The notes under the pieces are model-generated. The model made no database searches and was not told where the DNA came from. It saw only the letters and a list, made by a program, of their open reading frames with translations. Positions 47,633 to 57,428 of a stretch of 64,000 bases of DNA are shown here, one piece after another. Source of the DNA: Paracentrotus lividus (taxonomy: Eukaryota > Echinodermata > Echinoidea > Camarodonta > Echinidae); the NCBI GenBank assembly GCA_940671915.1, contig CALNVZ010003429.1:21159730-21223729 (forward strand). Direction: 5' to 3'. The translations under genes were made by a program, and so were the position numbers. Position 1 is the first letter of the stretch. The number at the start of each line of letters is the position of its first letter.

Positions 47633-50600
47633 GCTATTATGCAGGCGCGGATCCAGCATTTTCTCCGACAAAATTAATTGTGCAGGCCCAAATTTATGGG
47701 GACTATAATGGCCCTATTATGTTTGGGCATGGGCCTATACAATCCTTAAAAATAGCTGAGGCTAGATCCACTAACTGATATGTTTGATACTGTTTGATAG
47801 TAAGATTATTTTGTACCTGTTTTGACGCTGTAGTTGTATGTGTCCTTGCATAATTCCAATATTCTGTCTCTGGTTTCAGGATCATCTTTTATCTTGAAGT
47901 CAAAAGTTTTGAGAAGGTCTTCGGGATGCTTGAAATTCACAACTGTATGGGGGAAAATAGACAGGAAACCTTGAGTCAAAATTTACGAAAGTAGGTTTGG
48001 AAAATTAGCAAAAATGCCAATCTAAGTTAATTACAGGGCCTAGGGCAATCCTATAGTTACGTAACAAAATATAATTTCAGGTCTAGAAAAGGCTGTAACT
48101 GTTGTTTTCTTATCCTTATGATGGTATCGCACTTGTCATGAGATAAGACTGAAGTTGAGACCAGTTTGGGACGGGTATGAGACGGATTTGAGACGAGTTT
48201 TATACCGTCGCGGAGACGTCCCAGAGACGTCTCTTGAGTCTCCGCAACGTCTTGAGAGTTTCCACAACCTCGCATGAATCGCGGGAAAATAGAACATGTT
48301 TCTACCTTTATCCTCTCTCACTCAACCTTCATATCCTTTCTATGTATTACTGTGTTCCCTTCATATTGACATTACTATTTTGCAACTATGATTTATAGGG
48401 TTCTGCAACCTACAAGCTTCGCTTTTCAGCAGTCCCCTATATTTTCATTTCATTTCATTTATTTATTTTCACAATACAGCAAAAATAATTTACAGAACAA
48501 AACAATCTTGTATATTATAGTTATATCTTATCTATATAAGTCAAAATACAAAATACATGAAATCCTATTAATAATACTATAAGAATTAATATGTCTCGAG
48601 TTTGTATGCGTGGAAACACTGAGCAAAGCTTAGTATAAGCGTTCCACTAGAATATCAAATTTGTGTTGAAAAGAAGGAAAAAAATTAAGAGACAAAACAG
48701 ACACACACAAAACAGAAAACAGGACAAGAACGGCACAAAGACAAGACAAATAAGGAATGACCTTCTGCAGACAATGATATTATAAGCTTTATAAGAACTA
48801 TATGTTTAGCTTTGAGTTTACGTTTAAAAATTAAAAAACCTGGGCAGCGTTTTAAGCGACTCTTCCAGGGTATTCCAAAACTTGGTCCGCTATAAACAAC
48901 AGTCTTTTGCTTATAAATAGTTCGTACCATAGGAGATGAAAGGAGGATGACAATGTTGTGGGTAAGAATGAAAATGTTGGTTTTTAGAAAAGATGCGCTT
49001 AGCGTGCTGGAAGCTCACCTTTGTTCAATTGAAACATAAAACTGCTCAAACGTAAATTGTATAATCTTCTATTTTAACACTTTATTAGAAAAGAACAAAT
49101 GGTTGAGTGAGCTAGTCTTTTTCGTGACATATATTCTCATTGCTCTTTTTTGGATTATTAATAACCTCTCTAATTAGTTGAGACGAGTTTCCCCAAGCTA
49201 AAGGCCATAATTTAGTAAGGAAGAATATGTGTTGTATATTTTAATAAATATTGGAGGGGAAGGAAGGATTCAATTTATCATGAGCCTACATTTCGGCTAA
49301 GATTTACATATATTGAAATGTGCTGCTTTCAGAAAGCTTGGTATCAATTTCAAGACCAGGAATTTCGTAGAGTCAACAAGCTCTATTAATTATCATTAAG
49401 AATTACGTTATGAGTAACATTTCTATAGAATTGCTGAAAAGCATGCATTGATCTTAACAACGTTTAAAGATATTTATTGCAACAAATCCATCGTAAATAC
49501 TATTTAAACCCAAGTTAACAGTGTTAACAAGCGTTTCAGGATCTTTATGGAGAAAAAGACACTGGTATCGTCGCGTTATAATATAATGATAAGTCGCTAG
49601 ATGGATTTCTGAAATCATTGATATATTGATAAATAAGAGCCGGTCCTAAAAGAGACCCTGTTGGTACACCGCAAGTTTGGCGTTAAAGGTTAGAGTTTGA
49701 GTCATTTATACATACGAATTGTTTTCTTCCCGTGAGATAACTTCTGTACCAATCCAAGCCTTTCCCGAATTCCATAATATGATAATTTTTTAAGTAATAT
49801 TTCGTGATTAATTGTATCAAAAGCCTTGGATAGGTCCAAAAATATCCCAAGACTGTGGATATGACCAGCATGTTAAATTTATGCCTGTTGTTCGTACTCG
49901 TTATTTTTAACTATATGTTCTTATGTTCCATTGATACATCATGTACAATCTGAATTATGTAATTTGATTTGTATTGTTGGAAATGGAAATAAACGAAATA
50001 AAATTAAATGAAATGAAATTATTATTCATTTTTTTTCGTCTTGGAGACATCTCAGAGACGTCTCCGCAACAGAAAAAAAAGAAGATATCGGAGACGTCTC
50101 CGCGAAGTGAAATATCATGATGATACTGAAACAAACCTTTGCAGTCTCCATTGAGCGGTTTCTCCACCCCTTCTTCCAGCATCAGTTCAAAGACTTTCGC
50201 GAGAAACTCCTTTTCGGATTCTCTTGTTGACGTCATCATAGTCCCCGGATGTTCTTCTTCACAGTCAGTCATCCTGGCGCTTCGAGTATACCTTACGAAA
50301 TTATTTTACATATGCAATTAGTGTTACAAATATTTTATTTGTGCTTTCTAAAGTAATAAAGAGAAGGGAAAATGGTTTAAAATGGTTGAATCGTTTTATA
50401 TAGCCTGCTTAGATTTCTCGACTGTAAAAAAAAAAAAAATCAGGGCACCAAAAAGTCAGAAAATAATTCATGGTTGTCCACTTTTTTTGACTGATATGAA
50501 AATGAGGTAGAGCCGTACTCGTGGGCGGCCAGTATAGTTTGTATTTTGCATATTGTTGATTTATTTTTCTTAATTTCAGTTAATTTTGTATTTTTTTACT

Positions 50601-52593
50601 TTGTTAGCTGATTTATGCCATTGATAATTATGAATTTTATGACCGCCCACATAGTGAAACGTGAATTCTGGTGCAGCCTCATTCTTTGACATGAAAGTGG
50701 GCAGTACTCACTCAAGTTTGAATTAATTTCGGACTTAGTGGTGTCCTTATTATAGTCAAGGTTATTTGAGCTTTCTATACTTTATCCTTTCCCCAATAAC
50801 CATATTTTTAAAATTTAACTTTAAGAAGTATGCATAGTATATGTCGATATCAATAGGTCAGATTCTGACTTTCTTTACACAAATATGCGCCAATATTTAA
50901 TACAATCAACGGGGCGTTTCCTCCAGACCGATACTTCATGACAAACCGTGCTCTGAAGCGTGAACACAAGTGAATTTTCTTTGTAAAGACATGTCTATAA
51001 AATCAGTGGCGGATCCAGAATTTCATAAGAGGAGGGAGGGGGGGGGGGAGCAAAATCGGAATTTTCGATTTGGGGTAGGCCTATGTACACCCAATTTTTT
51101 TTCACGCCACCCCGCACTGTTAGAACGCGGTTTAAAAATTTCGCTGTTTCAAAAAAATGTTGGTTTAAAAGTTAAACATTCTTGTTTAATATTTAAACAT
51201 TGTTGTTTAAAACCGGAAAAGCGAGGTTTTATAGCCTGAAAAAATACCTGTTTAAAGATTAGAGTTTAGATATTAAACAATTTTGTTTAAATAGGCCGAG
51301 GTAAATGTCACGTGGTAGTCATGAGCTAATGGCATCACTCGTTACATTATGGAAGGTAAATCGGCGCAACATTTCAATCATGGCGAAGGACTAAAGCCTC
51401 GCACATTAAACTCGTAGGCCTATATGTACAGATGTGTTGGCTCAGTGGATAGAGCGTCTGCCTTATAATCGAAAGGTCGAGAGTTCGATACCCGGCCGCG
51501 TTAACCAAAAGTTGGAGCGTTTTTACTTTTGGAGAAAAGCGTTAAACAATACTGTTGATATATTAAACAACCATTAAACAACAGGTTGTTTAAACTTTTA
51601 AACAACAAGAGTGTAAACGTTTTGAACAACTACCGGTTGTTTAATTTCTAAACAACGCTGTGCGATTCACCGGTTAACACGCAGTTGTTTAAGATTTTAA
51701 ACAACTTGTTTAATTTTTTGCTAACAGTGCGGGAGAGCAAAAAGGTACACAATTTTTTTTCACGTCAACGGTGGTCGAGCGATAAACGTTTTTTTGTTTT
51801 TTGTTTTCGTTTTTTGTTGTTTTGTTTTGTTTTGTTTTTAACATAAGGATATAGGCACACGTTGAAGATCAGTGTCCGATCCAGGATTTGAAAATGGGGG
51901 GGGGGGGGCAGTCGGAAATCTCCTGATTTTAACATGTACAGTCAAGGAGTGGTTTTCAAATTAGAGGGGGTCCCCTCCGTCAGACACCTGGATCCGCTAC
52001 TGGTAGGGCCTATGGAATAATATCTATTCACTGTTATATTAAAGAATGATTTATCAAATTATTTTTTATTAATGATCGAATTAAGAAATGAACTGGAGTA
52101 ACTAAAACATTTTGAGCATTCAGAAAAAAGGGTATATTTTCGCCACGTACGCGCGCACAAAACTTGACCTTGAAAAATATTATTATAATACCGACTGAAA
52201 TTCTAGACTAACAATCTTTCTGTTTCTCTTCGCATATACGCATGCGCGCAGTATACAAGCATAAAATATATGCGAAATAATAATATTCTAAAGCCTCCTG
52301 CTGAAATTGTGATCATTACAAGTATTTAAGCTTAAGTACCATAACATCATGACAATAAAAGCTTGAAAATATATTCATACTCACTGTGAATAACACCTCG
52401 AAATTGTACCATTCCCCGTAAGAAGTGGAGGTAGTCTTTCGTTTGAATTCACTGGCTGCAAATACAACGATGAACTGAGCGATGAGCTAGGCACAACAGG
52501 CCGCGACCCCAAGACCCCAGGCACGCACGATTGGCTAGGAGAAGCTTTGATCCCTTGGCTAGACAACGCTCGAACAAGCCTCAATGCAGCCAT
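30528..52593 (-). CDS. PLP-dependent acidic amino acid decarboxylase, CSAD/GADL1-like
   Basis: Thirteen coding exons with GT..AG borders and agreeing phases: 52593-52385, 50273-50137, 47942-47817, 37327-37237, 36774-36668, 36175-36060, 35430-35351, 34466-34412, 32779-32516, 32042-31840, 31585-31534, 31230-31141, 30713-30528. The protein is 571 aa. Group II decarboxylases use pyridoxal phosphate to remove the alpha-carboxyl of cysteine sulfinate, aspartate or glutamate, giving hypotaurine, beta-alanine or GABA. Visible motifs: [31 protein letters not shown], the PLP-ring aspartate in HVDAAWGGG (D347), the Schiff-base lysine in CMHKMMG (K379), [30 protein letters not shown] and [10 protein letters not shown]. 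The 3' part is closest to CSAD/GADL1, the middle closer to GAD, so substrate is uncertain. The core without the first exon (501 aa) has the usual family length. Odd points: a mitochondrial-type presequence and CMHK in place of the usual NPHK. Confidence 0.92.
32282..32425. mobile_element. Small fold-back MITE with CGTCACGCGTGAAGAAG loop
   Basis: The left arm CAATGGAAGCTTTTGAAAAAT and the inverted right arm AATTATTTGTCAAAAGATTC flank a loop with GGCGTCACGCGTGAAGAAG. Related pieces occur at about 30384-30460, 33990-34105 (inverted) and 34200-34280, all in or next to the decarboxylase introns. Confidence 0.65.
32516..32779 (-). CDS. Decarboxylase exon 9: PLP-binding core
   Basis: 88 codons carrying [25 protein letters not shown] and [11 protein letters not shown]. 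The aspartate (D347) holds the pyridine nitrogen and the lysine (K379) forms the internal aldimine in this family. The two residues before His-Lys are Cys-Met, where GAD and CSAD have Asn-Pro. The frame is open, with consensus splice sites at both ends. Confidence 0.9.
32933..33804. mobile_element. Element with GGGTACATGCAGGTAATATGGG inverted ends
   Basis: 872-bp element with perfect terminal inverted repeats of about 25 nt, beginning TAGGGTACATGCAGGTAATA on both strands. Internal copies of GCAGGTAATATGGGC occur at about 32961 and 33318 and, inverted, at 33664. The left part has ACCGGTG tandem units. A TA dinucleotide flanks both sides. No coding capacity. It lies in the intron between decarboxylase exons 8 and 9. 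An inverted end fragment lies at 55950-56035. Confidence 0.8.
34864..35023. mobile_element. Short MITE, CAGGCGCGGATCCA ends
   Basis: 160-bp element bounded by CAGGCGCGGATCCA and the inverted TGGATCCGCGCCTG, with a C-rich interior. Same family as 11167, 19862 and 51870. Confidence 0.75.
37842..37906. repeat. (TAA)n microsatellite, left
   Basis: About 21 uninterrupted TAA/ATA repeats preceded by CTCATCATAATAA. It marks the left border of the 9.6-kb block of decayed mobile DNA in decarboxylase intron 3. Confidence 0.95.
37907..42341. other. Decarboxylase intron 3, left part: decayed, unassigned mobile DNA
   Basis: This stretch lacks the homopolymer and MITE content of its neighbours. Short open frames such as 38943-39173 (basic, [16 protein letters not shown]) and 41675-42259 (194 codons, serine/lysine-rich) do not match a family I know. 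The 3' end (42170-42250: TCCAAGATCTCC..., then CAAAAAGAG, then CATTCTCTGG) resembles the C-terminal end of the LINE at 45825-45900 in nucleotide sequence, so this may be a second copy of the same element. Assignment is tentative. Confidence 0.35.
42342..42366. other. Assembly gap (25 N)
   Basis: Twenty-five N. The true gap length is unknown. It lies between two decayed, mutually similar segments, where an assembler would be expected to fail. Confidence 0.99.
42850..46080 (+). mobile_element. Highly decayed R4/Dong-like LINE
   Basis: RT-encoding LINE recognisable only by stitching frames. In order: a basic region ([12 protein letters not shown], 42930-43060); [12 protein letters not shown] (about 43594) and KAEQKGCKR (about 43750), as in the YRPITCL/EQKGC-type RT; SPLLFC (near 44072-44089); [11 protein letters not shown] with MTRKQL (44574-44690); and a C-terminal domain with HDIIVQ and DINIAVQE (45575-45690). 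That last part sits where such elements carry the RPD...D restriction-like endonuclease. The end motif DLP...[12 protein letters not shown] (45840-45900) is followed by a 3' flank running into a TAA-rich tract (46043-46080). The RPD core is degraded. The reading is from memory of the family and needs a profile search. Confidence 0.6.
46100..47540 (+). other. Decarboxylase intron 3, right part: possible LINE tail remnant
   Basis: The frame 46559-46810 contains [15 protein letters not shown], reminiscent of the C-terminal C-x-C...H/C-F-x-E-C-P finger of LINE RT proteins. The rest (to 47520) has only short frames. The evidence is one motif. Confidence 0.3.
47541..47632. repeat. (TAA)n microsatellite, right
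   Basis: About 30 repeats of TAA/ATA with one TTGA interruption, preceded by TTATCATAATAA, similar to the left tract at 37842. Confidence 0.95.
47642..47780. mobile_element. MITE-like fragment with CAGGCGCGGATCCAGC end
   Basis: The left end matches the GGCGCGGATCCA termini of the short G/C-tract MITEs. The right end may be GGCTAGATCCACTAAC. It sits immediately 3' to decarboxylase exon 3. Confidence 0.45.
48440..49885 (-). mobile_element. CR1/L2-like LINE, 5'-truncated
   Basis: Minus-strand RT remnant reading from 49885: a [17 protein letters not shown] block (here degraded), [26 protein letters not shown] sequence at 49690-49800 with one frameshift, [20 protein letters not shown] (palm active site, about 49505-49565), and [13 protein letters not shown] (about 49140-49180). 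The C-terminal region contains [10 protein letters not shown] and FKRKLK (48800-48900). The tail is an AAATGAAATG-type repeat at 48445. Multiple stops. It lies in decarboxylase intron 2. A separate plus-strand LINE 3' tail ends at about 50010. Confidence 0.8.
50035..50115. mobile_element. Fragment of GACGTCTC fold-back element
   Basis: Contains AGAGACGTCTCCGCAACAG and GGAGACGTCTCCGCGAAGTG followed by AAATATCATG, the same end as the element at 19158-19670. A second fragment, without a clear end, lies at about 48165-48260. Confidence 0.7.
51003..51111. mobile_element. MITE left end, CAGTGGCGGATCCAG with G-run
   Basis: CAGTGGCGGATCCAGAATTT at 51004 followed by a G-run, then interrupted at about 51112 by the nested element described next. 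Confidence 0.6.
51112..51734. mobile_element. Nested element of GTTGTTTAA hairpins with tRNA-like core
   Basis: About 620 bp bounded by GCACTGTTAG and CTAACAGTGC inverted ends. Both halves are filled with TTGTTTAA and TTAAACAA units, several as compact hairpins such as GTTGTTTAA-N5-TTAAACAAC (for example 51580-51605, 51635-51656 and 51690-51712). The centre holds a pol III-like A box (51438-51448) and B box (51482-51492). No coding sequence. No known family recognised. Confidence 0.65.
51431..51506 (+). repeat. tRNA-like sequence with A and B boxes
   Basis: TGGCTCAGTGG matches the A-box consensus exactly and AGTTCGATACC is close to the B box, 33 nt apart. The sequence ends CCGGCCGCGTTAACCA. 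The acceptor and anticodon stems do not pair convincingly, so this is a tRNA-derived core rather than a tRNA gene. Confidence 0.5.
51870..52003. mobile_element. Short MITE, CAGTGTCCGATCCAGGAT ends with G-run
   Basis: 134-bp element from CAGTGTCCGATCCAGGAT to the inverted CACCTGGATCCGCTACTGG with about 13 G inside. Confidence 0.75.
52385..52593 (-). CDS. Decarboxylase exon 1: mitochondrial-type presequence
   Basis: Encodes residues 1-69, opening [14 protein letters not shown] with a good Kozak context (GCCATGG). It has arginine/leucine/serine/alanine content, no acidic residue until E52, and ends SRCYS, an R-x-Y/S site as used by mitochondrial processing peptidase. The donor A|GTGAGT (52384-52379) joins in frame to the acceptor CAG|G at 50273, forming Q70 and reading into M71. 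M71 (ATG 50272-50270) could also serve as start of a cytosolic form, as in ordinary CSAD. Targeting is inferred from sequence. Confidence 0.7.
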
Positions 52594-52599
52594 GGCCTA

Positions 52600-55010
52600 T
52601 AGACGTCGAAACTAAACCTTATTTGTGAAATATCCTATTCAAGCTGGCTAGGGGCGTATTATTCAGACGCGGTCACGAATCGTCACTTTAGCTCCATACT
52701 TCCTTCACGTATAATGCACAATGATCAATGTTGGGAATAAATCATACCCTGCTATATTAATTTGATTTCTAGCTATACGAATCGATACACTAAAAATCCT
52801 GTCATGCAAAGTCCAGTTTGATCGGTCTATTGACACTTCACATGACCGGTGGCGTATAAATAGGGGCGGGAGGAGGGGTGGGGGGGGAGGGGTCGCTATT
52901 AGTTTAGATTTTGGTGTTCAAATTGCAAATATGCAACGTGTATAAACATATATATAAACTTATTTGAATAAGAAAAAAATATATATTTCTCGGGTTTGTT
53001 AACCCCCTTTTTGGGGGTCCCAATTGGTTGTTTTTTGGGATACCCCATCCTGGATATGTGCCTCATTATGTATGATAGTTCGATAATATTGTGTAGGTAA
53101 ACAATTTATAGGACTGCTTATTGTGTGTTTCGAATTGCTTGGAAAATGGTTGGATTTGATTATTTTGCACAAGGCCATCGAATAAAGAAACAAAACCTAC
53201 AAATCAAAAGATTAATCATACGTGATGAGACAAAGTCCATTCTAAAATGTGTTAGTTTAGCCCGGCTGCTGAGGTCAAAGTGTAGATATTACAATGCGTG
53301 TATACCGCAAAGTTCTTAAAAATCGGACAAATAGCATGAACATAGATAACAACTAAAGGCTTGTAATACAGGCTATTGTGTTGAATAAAGTTCAATATTT
53401 TTATCAATAAAGCTTTCCCTTTCTAGGATGTACGTCCAGTAGCCTACATGTACTTCATCTATGTCATATAAATCATATAGGATATATTTGCGGGGGCCAC
53501 GAAGCCGGGGGACGGAGGGGGGGGGGGGGCTTCAGCCCTAACTTTTTTCAGCAACGGTGTATAAAAACGCACAAATGACCATAAATTCGTGATTTTACCC
53601 TGTTCAGAGCGCCCCTCCCCCCTCCCCCCCATTTCTACTCAACCCCTCACTTTCAAAACCGGTCTGCGGCCCCTGCTTTGTTTATGCTTCATTTTCAGAT
53701 AAAATTTAAGATTATTTTCAATGAAATTTTGAAATTATTATAGTGTTTATCATTGAGTTAGACACTCACCTAACACAATTCTTTTTTCTTAGTGGGGGGG
53801 GTGATTTATTCATTACCCCACCCCTGTCTAAAAAAAAAAATAATAATAATAATAAATAATAAAGTACGTACCAGTCTACGTCGTGGCGTTTATAGACATG
53901 TTCATTTGTATTGTGGTATTGCAAAAACAATTCAATGCTATATTCATCAACATCGAAGAAATTGCAATGATTTCAATATGTCCCAGTTCCGCGCATTATT
54001 GGTATTCATCGAACCGAAAACTGTCAAAAAGACATATTATGTAATTGGTTGATTGGTTGGTTTTGACTGATGAATTTTCGTTGGGGGGGGGGGGGTGACG
54101 GGCCCGAACCCCCCCCCCCCCACCCAACGAAAAAGGAGGGTTGATGGATGAAATAACCCGAGTGACCGAGTGAACCTATTGCCAATATTTATGACGTTTT
54201 AATGGACGGAAACAGAAAACTCCTCTCTATACCCCCCCCGCATCGCTCGGCCGGCGTGACATTCATACATAAAGAATCGGCTGTACAAAATCTGAAATTT
54301 CGAGTTTGGCCCTCCCCACACCTCTCATGACATCATGGATACGCCACTGTAGAGAATTATGCAGTAGCACTTTACGATTGGTGAACGAGAACGTGATGCC
54401 TTCCCAGACCTGCCCTGTGTAAATAGGCTACTTTTCGATTTCGTTGTCATATTTCGTCACGTGATGACGTTCAGGCACCCTTGAAAAGGAACTTTTTTTT
54501 ATTCATATCTCTGTCTGTCTGTCTGTCTCTCTCTCTTTCACACCCACACACACAAACACACACACATACCCGCACGTTCTATATCTTTCTCTCCCACACA
54601 CAACACACACACACACACACACACCTATCTCTCTCCACACACCCATATACACACGCATACACATGCTTAACTTTCTACCCCCTCTCCCTCCCCTCCCTCT
54701 CTCTCTCTCTCTCTTCTCTGCAGCTCACATTTGTATTTCTCTTCTCATTGCAATTATCATGATTATGAAAGATGACTACAACAAACATTGAAATCCTTTC
54801 TTGAGCTGCGACATTCTTTAATTACATACATTTTTATAATGAATTTTTTCGTTGTTGTGGACAATTGTTTTTTTTCTTATCAATGGAATTTGAAAAGAAA
54901 AAATCAGATGGCAATCAATTGCTCCAAATAATGAATAATGTTCCCATATATGTTATTCATGACGTATGAGGACATACAGGAGTTGTTAGGCGTTCCACTT
55001 TCGTAGTCAT
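52600..55010. other. Decarboxylase 5' flank and repeats, no gene recognised
   Basis: Holds G/C tracts (52879-52890, 53515-53530), a G-run/C-run hairpin flanked by TTTTCGTTGGG and CCCAACGAAAA (about 54074-54131), and a (CT)n/(CA)n tract at 54510-54630. Frames are short or low-complexity. Confidence 0.5.
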
Positions 55011-55455
55011 CTATTTTTTTGTCCGATGAGCTTGCTCAAAAAACGTTGCTCAGTCCTCCGTGCTACTCCACGGTCGCCATTAATATGCCAGCAAGCTCCT
55101 GTATTCGAAGATGAATAAATGAGAGAAAAAATGAAAGAGATATGTAACGCATGCATGGCCATCAATGTTCGCAGTTTTGCATTCTTACCATGAATACAAC
55201 TGACTTGGAACAGATTGCAATGCATATTTCACCAAGTATTCCGCCTCGGCAGTATTTACTCATAATTGAAGAACACATTTGATTTTCGTTTGTTTTTTGT
55301 TTTTTATGTTCATGAGCGCGCGAGCGTCACATTTTAAATAAAATTAGTAAGGCTGCAGGGAGTCGTGGGAAATCAAATATCTAGACGAGATTATCTTAAT
55401 TATTTCCTTTCTCTAAAGATGTTTGAGTGAAATTTAGCAGACCAAATAATCAGGA

Positions 55456-55506
55456 AGTGAAGAAGAAGAAGAAGAAGAAGAAGAAGAAGAAGAAGAAGAA
55501 GAAGAT
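55456..55506. repeat. (GAA)n microsatellite
   Basis: About 16 GAA/AAG repeats. Confidence 0.95.
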
Positions 55507-55949
55507 TGGGGGAAAAAACCCTCGGCATAAGCCAAATTTGTATTCAGGGATCGACCATTTTTAACGATCGTTAAAATGTTCTGACTGTTGGCGGTGAGTT
55601 TTGGTGGCGCTCCTTAATCTGTGCTAGATCCATGATTCGATCACGAGCGTTCTGCTATACGTTTTAAAGTCCTATTATCCTGCTACATGGGGACAAGCCA
55701 TGCTGGTTCCAGTCCTTCGTTCGATGTCGCGTGTCACAATCGTTTCCGCAGCTGAGGATGTCGGTACTGGAGCAAGGATGTCGACGCAACTACGAAGTTC
55801 GAGCTAGGTCGATGAATCGTCTGGCTGGGTGTTAGCCAACAGTGGATAACCTGAAAAGGGGGATAAAATAGTTAAAAATAAGGAATGGAAATCATGAAAA
55901 CATTATTTTTGTTAAATTTTTTTCTAAAAACTATAGTGCATGTATACTA

Positions 55950-56035
55950 GGTCACCGGTCACCGGTCGACGGTCACGACAGGATTTGCTTATGCCTGGCC
56001 ATATTACCTGCTGGCCCATATTGCCTGCAATGTCC
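55950..56035. mobile_element. End fragment of the GCAGGTAATATGGGC element (inverted)
   Basis: Inverse of the first 90 nt of the element at 32933: ACCGGTCACCGGTCGACGGTC, then GGCCATATTACCTGCTGG and CCATATTGCCTGCAATG. The left-end tandem ACCGGTG units are preserved. It lies in an intron of the subtilase pseudogene. Confidence 0.75.
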
Positions 56036-57319
56036 TATTATGTAGTTTCCCTGTTGACAAAAAAAATCATTTAACCGCAATGAACACGGAAAATAATAAT
56101 CATTAACGGCCCCCCCCCCCTCACCCACAAAAAAAAAAAAAAAAAAAAAAAAAAAAGGAGGAGGGGTTGCAATAGATTGGGTTGTGCATCGAATTTTAGT
56201 CACATCGCACCTTTGGCCCCTTGGCCCTTTATAAACACCGCATTGAAATATTTCAATCGAAATACCCCCCCCCCCCAATCGATCGGACCTGCACCTATTT
56301 TCAAATCCTGGATTAGCACTGGACAATTTCAAAATGTTAAGCACGCAATGTTTTGGGCCTCACCTCTGGAATTTACCGGGGATCAATCGACATGCGTCCC
56401 GGCGATCATTGCCGGAGCGATGTAAGGACAACGACACCCTTGGCGATAGCGGCAATGACAGCCCTCGGCAACCATGCGGAGGCGAGACTGAGAGACAACG
56501 AGGCAACAGACGTTTTCCATTCCGTCAACTCTTCCTCTGACGACAAAATCGACTCCTGTTGAAGTCCGCACAATAATAAATTGCCTTTCTCAAAATGGCA
56601 AAGTATGGTAAACATTTAATATTCGAATTATTGACTGATAACACTTTAAATAATAAATGGAAGAGTTTTTGTATACAACTCTGGTGTTATTTTATTCATC
56701 TATAGATAGAACCAGAAATAGGTGTCTAGTATAAATAGGTTAAAAAACTTAGTGGATGCGAAAGAATTGTTTTGACCAAACTTTCACCATTACCATGCTC
56801 GTAACCAAAGACAAGACTCATCGAAGTGCAGTGATTGGTTGAAAGTTTACGCACCAGATCTCTCCATAGATTTCGGGCGTTCGGCAGTGTTCAAGGGCCG
56901 GAGCGTTAGAAATTAAGGAAATAAAGCTGGGCAAAAGTTTGCCTGTGTATTTTGGGAGGTGTTGGGGGGGTGAACAGATTAATGCATAATTTGATGGTTT
57001 TATTTTCGTGATTATGTTCATCGTTACTATAAGGTTGTGCGGGGAGGCCACTGGCCTGTGCTGCCCGATTCTAAACTGTTCCCTTTAATGAATCCATCTC
57101 TATATATAGAGAATTTGAAATAAAAGACGAATATAGGCCAAGAAAATGGCCCACCTGAAATAAGTGCATCTAGATGAAAAATTCCCGTGCAGTCACACAC
57201 TTGACGGCATGGATATTTGCCCTTGCACAACCTGGTGTTTTTTCCCGGCTGCGATCCAGCACAGTGCGTCCCATGACCATGAAATCGGGTATTGCTGTCG
57301 AAGGAGACCAGAATAGAGA

Positions 57320-57428
57320 ATGAGGGAGGGAGAGGAGAAAGAGAGGTAGAGAGAGAGAGAGAAGAAAGAGAAGATAATAGAAGAGAGACTAAAATAGAAG
57401 GAGAGAGAGAGAGAGAGAGAGAGAAAAA
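57320..57428. repeat. (GA)n low-complexity tract
   Basis: GA-rich plus strand, including an uninterrupted (GA)n run of about 12 units near 57401-57424. Confidence 0.9.

Noticed and set aside
47237-47677. 146-codon plus-strand frame ending in a poly-isoleucine run
   Set aside because: The C-terminal third is simply the (TAA)n microsatellite; the rest shows no domain.
51431-51506. Functional tRNA gene
   Set aside because: A and B boxes fit but acceptor, anticodon and T stems do not pair properly and the unit sits inside a mobile element.
54481-54762. 93-codon frame rich in His/Thr/Leu/Ser
   Set aside because: Translation of a CT/CA microsatellite.
57030-57060. A second GTSMASPH-like sequence (minus strand reads VASPHNL)
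   Set aside because: It lies between the His and GND exons, out of order for a subtilase, and a much better Ser motif (GTSMACPHVAG) is present at 55661-55850.
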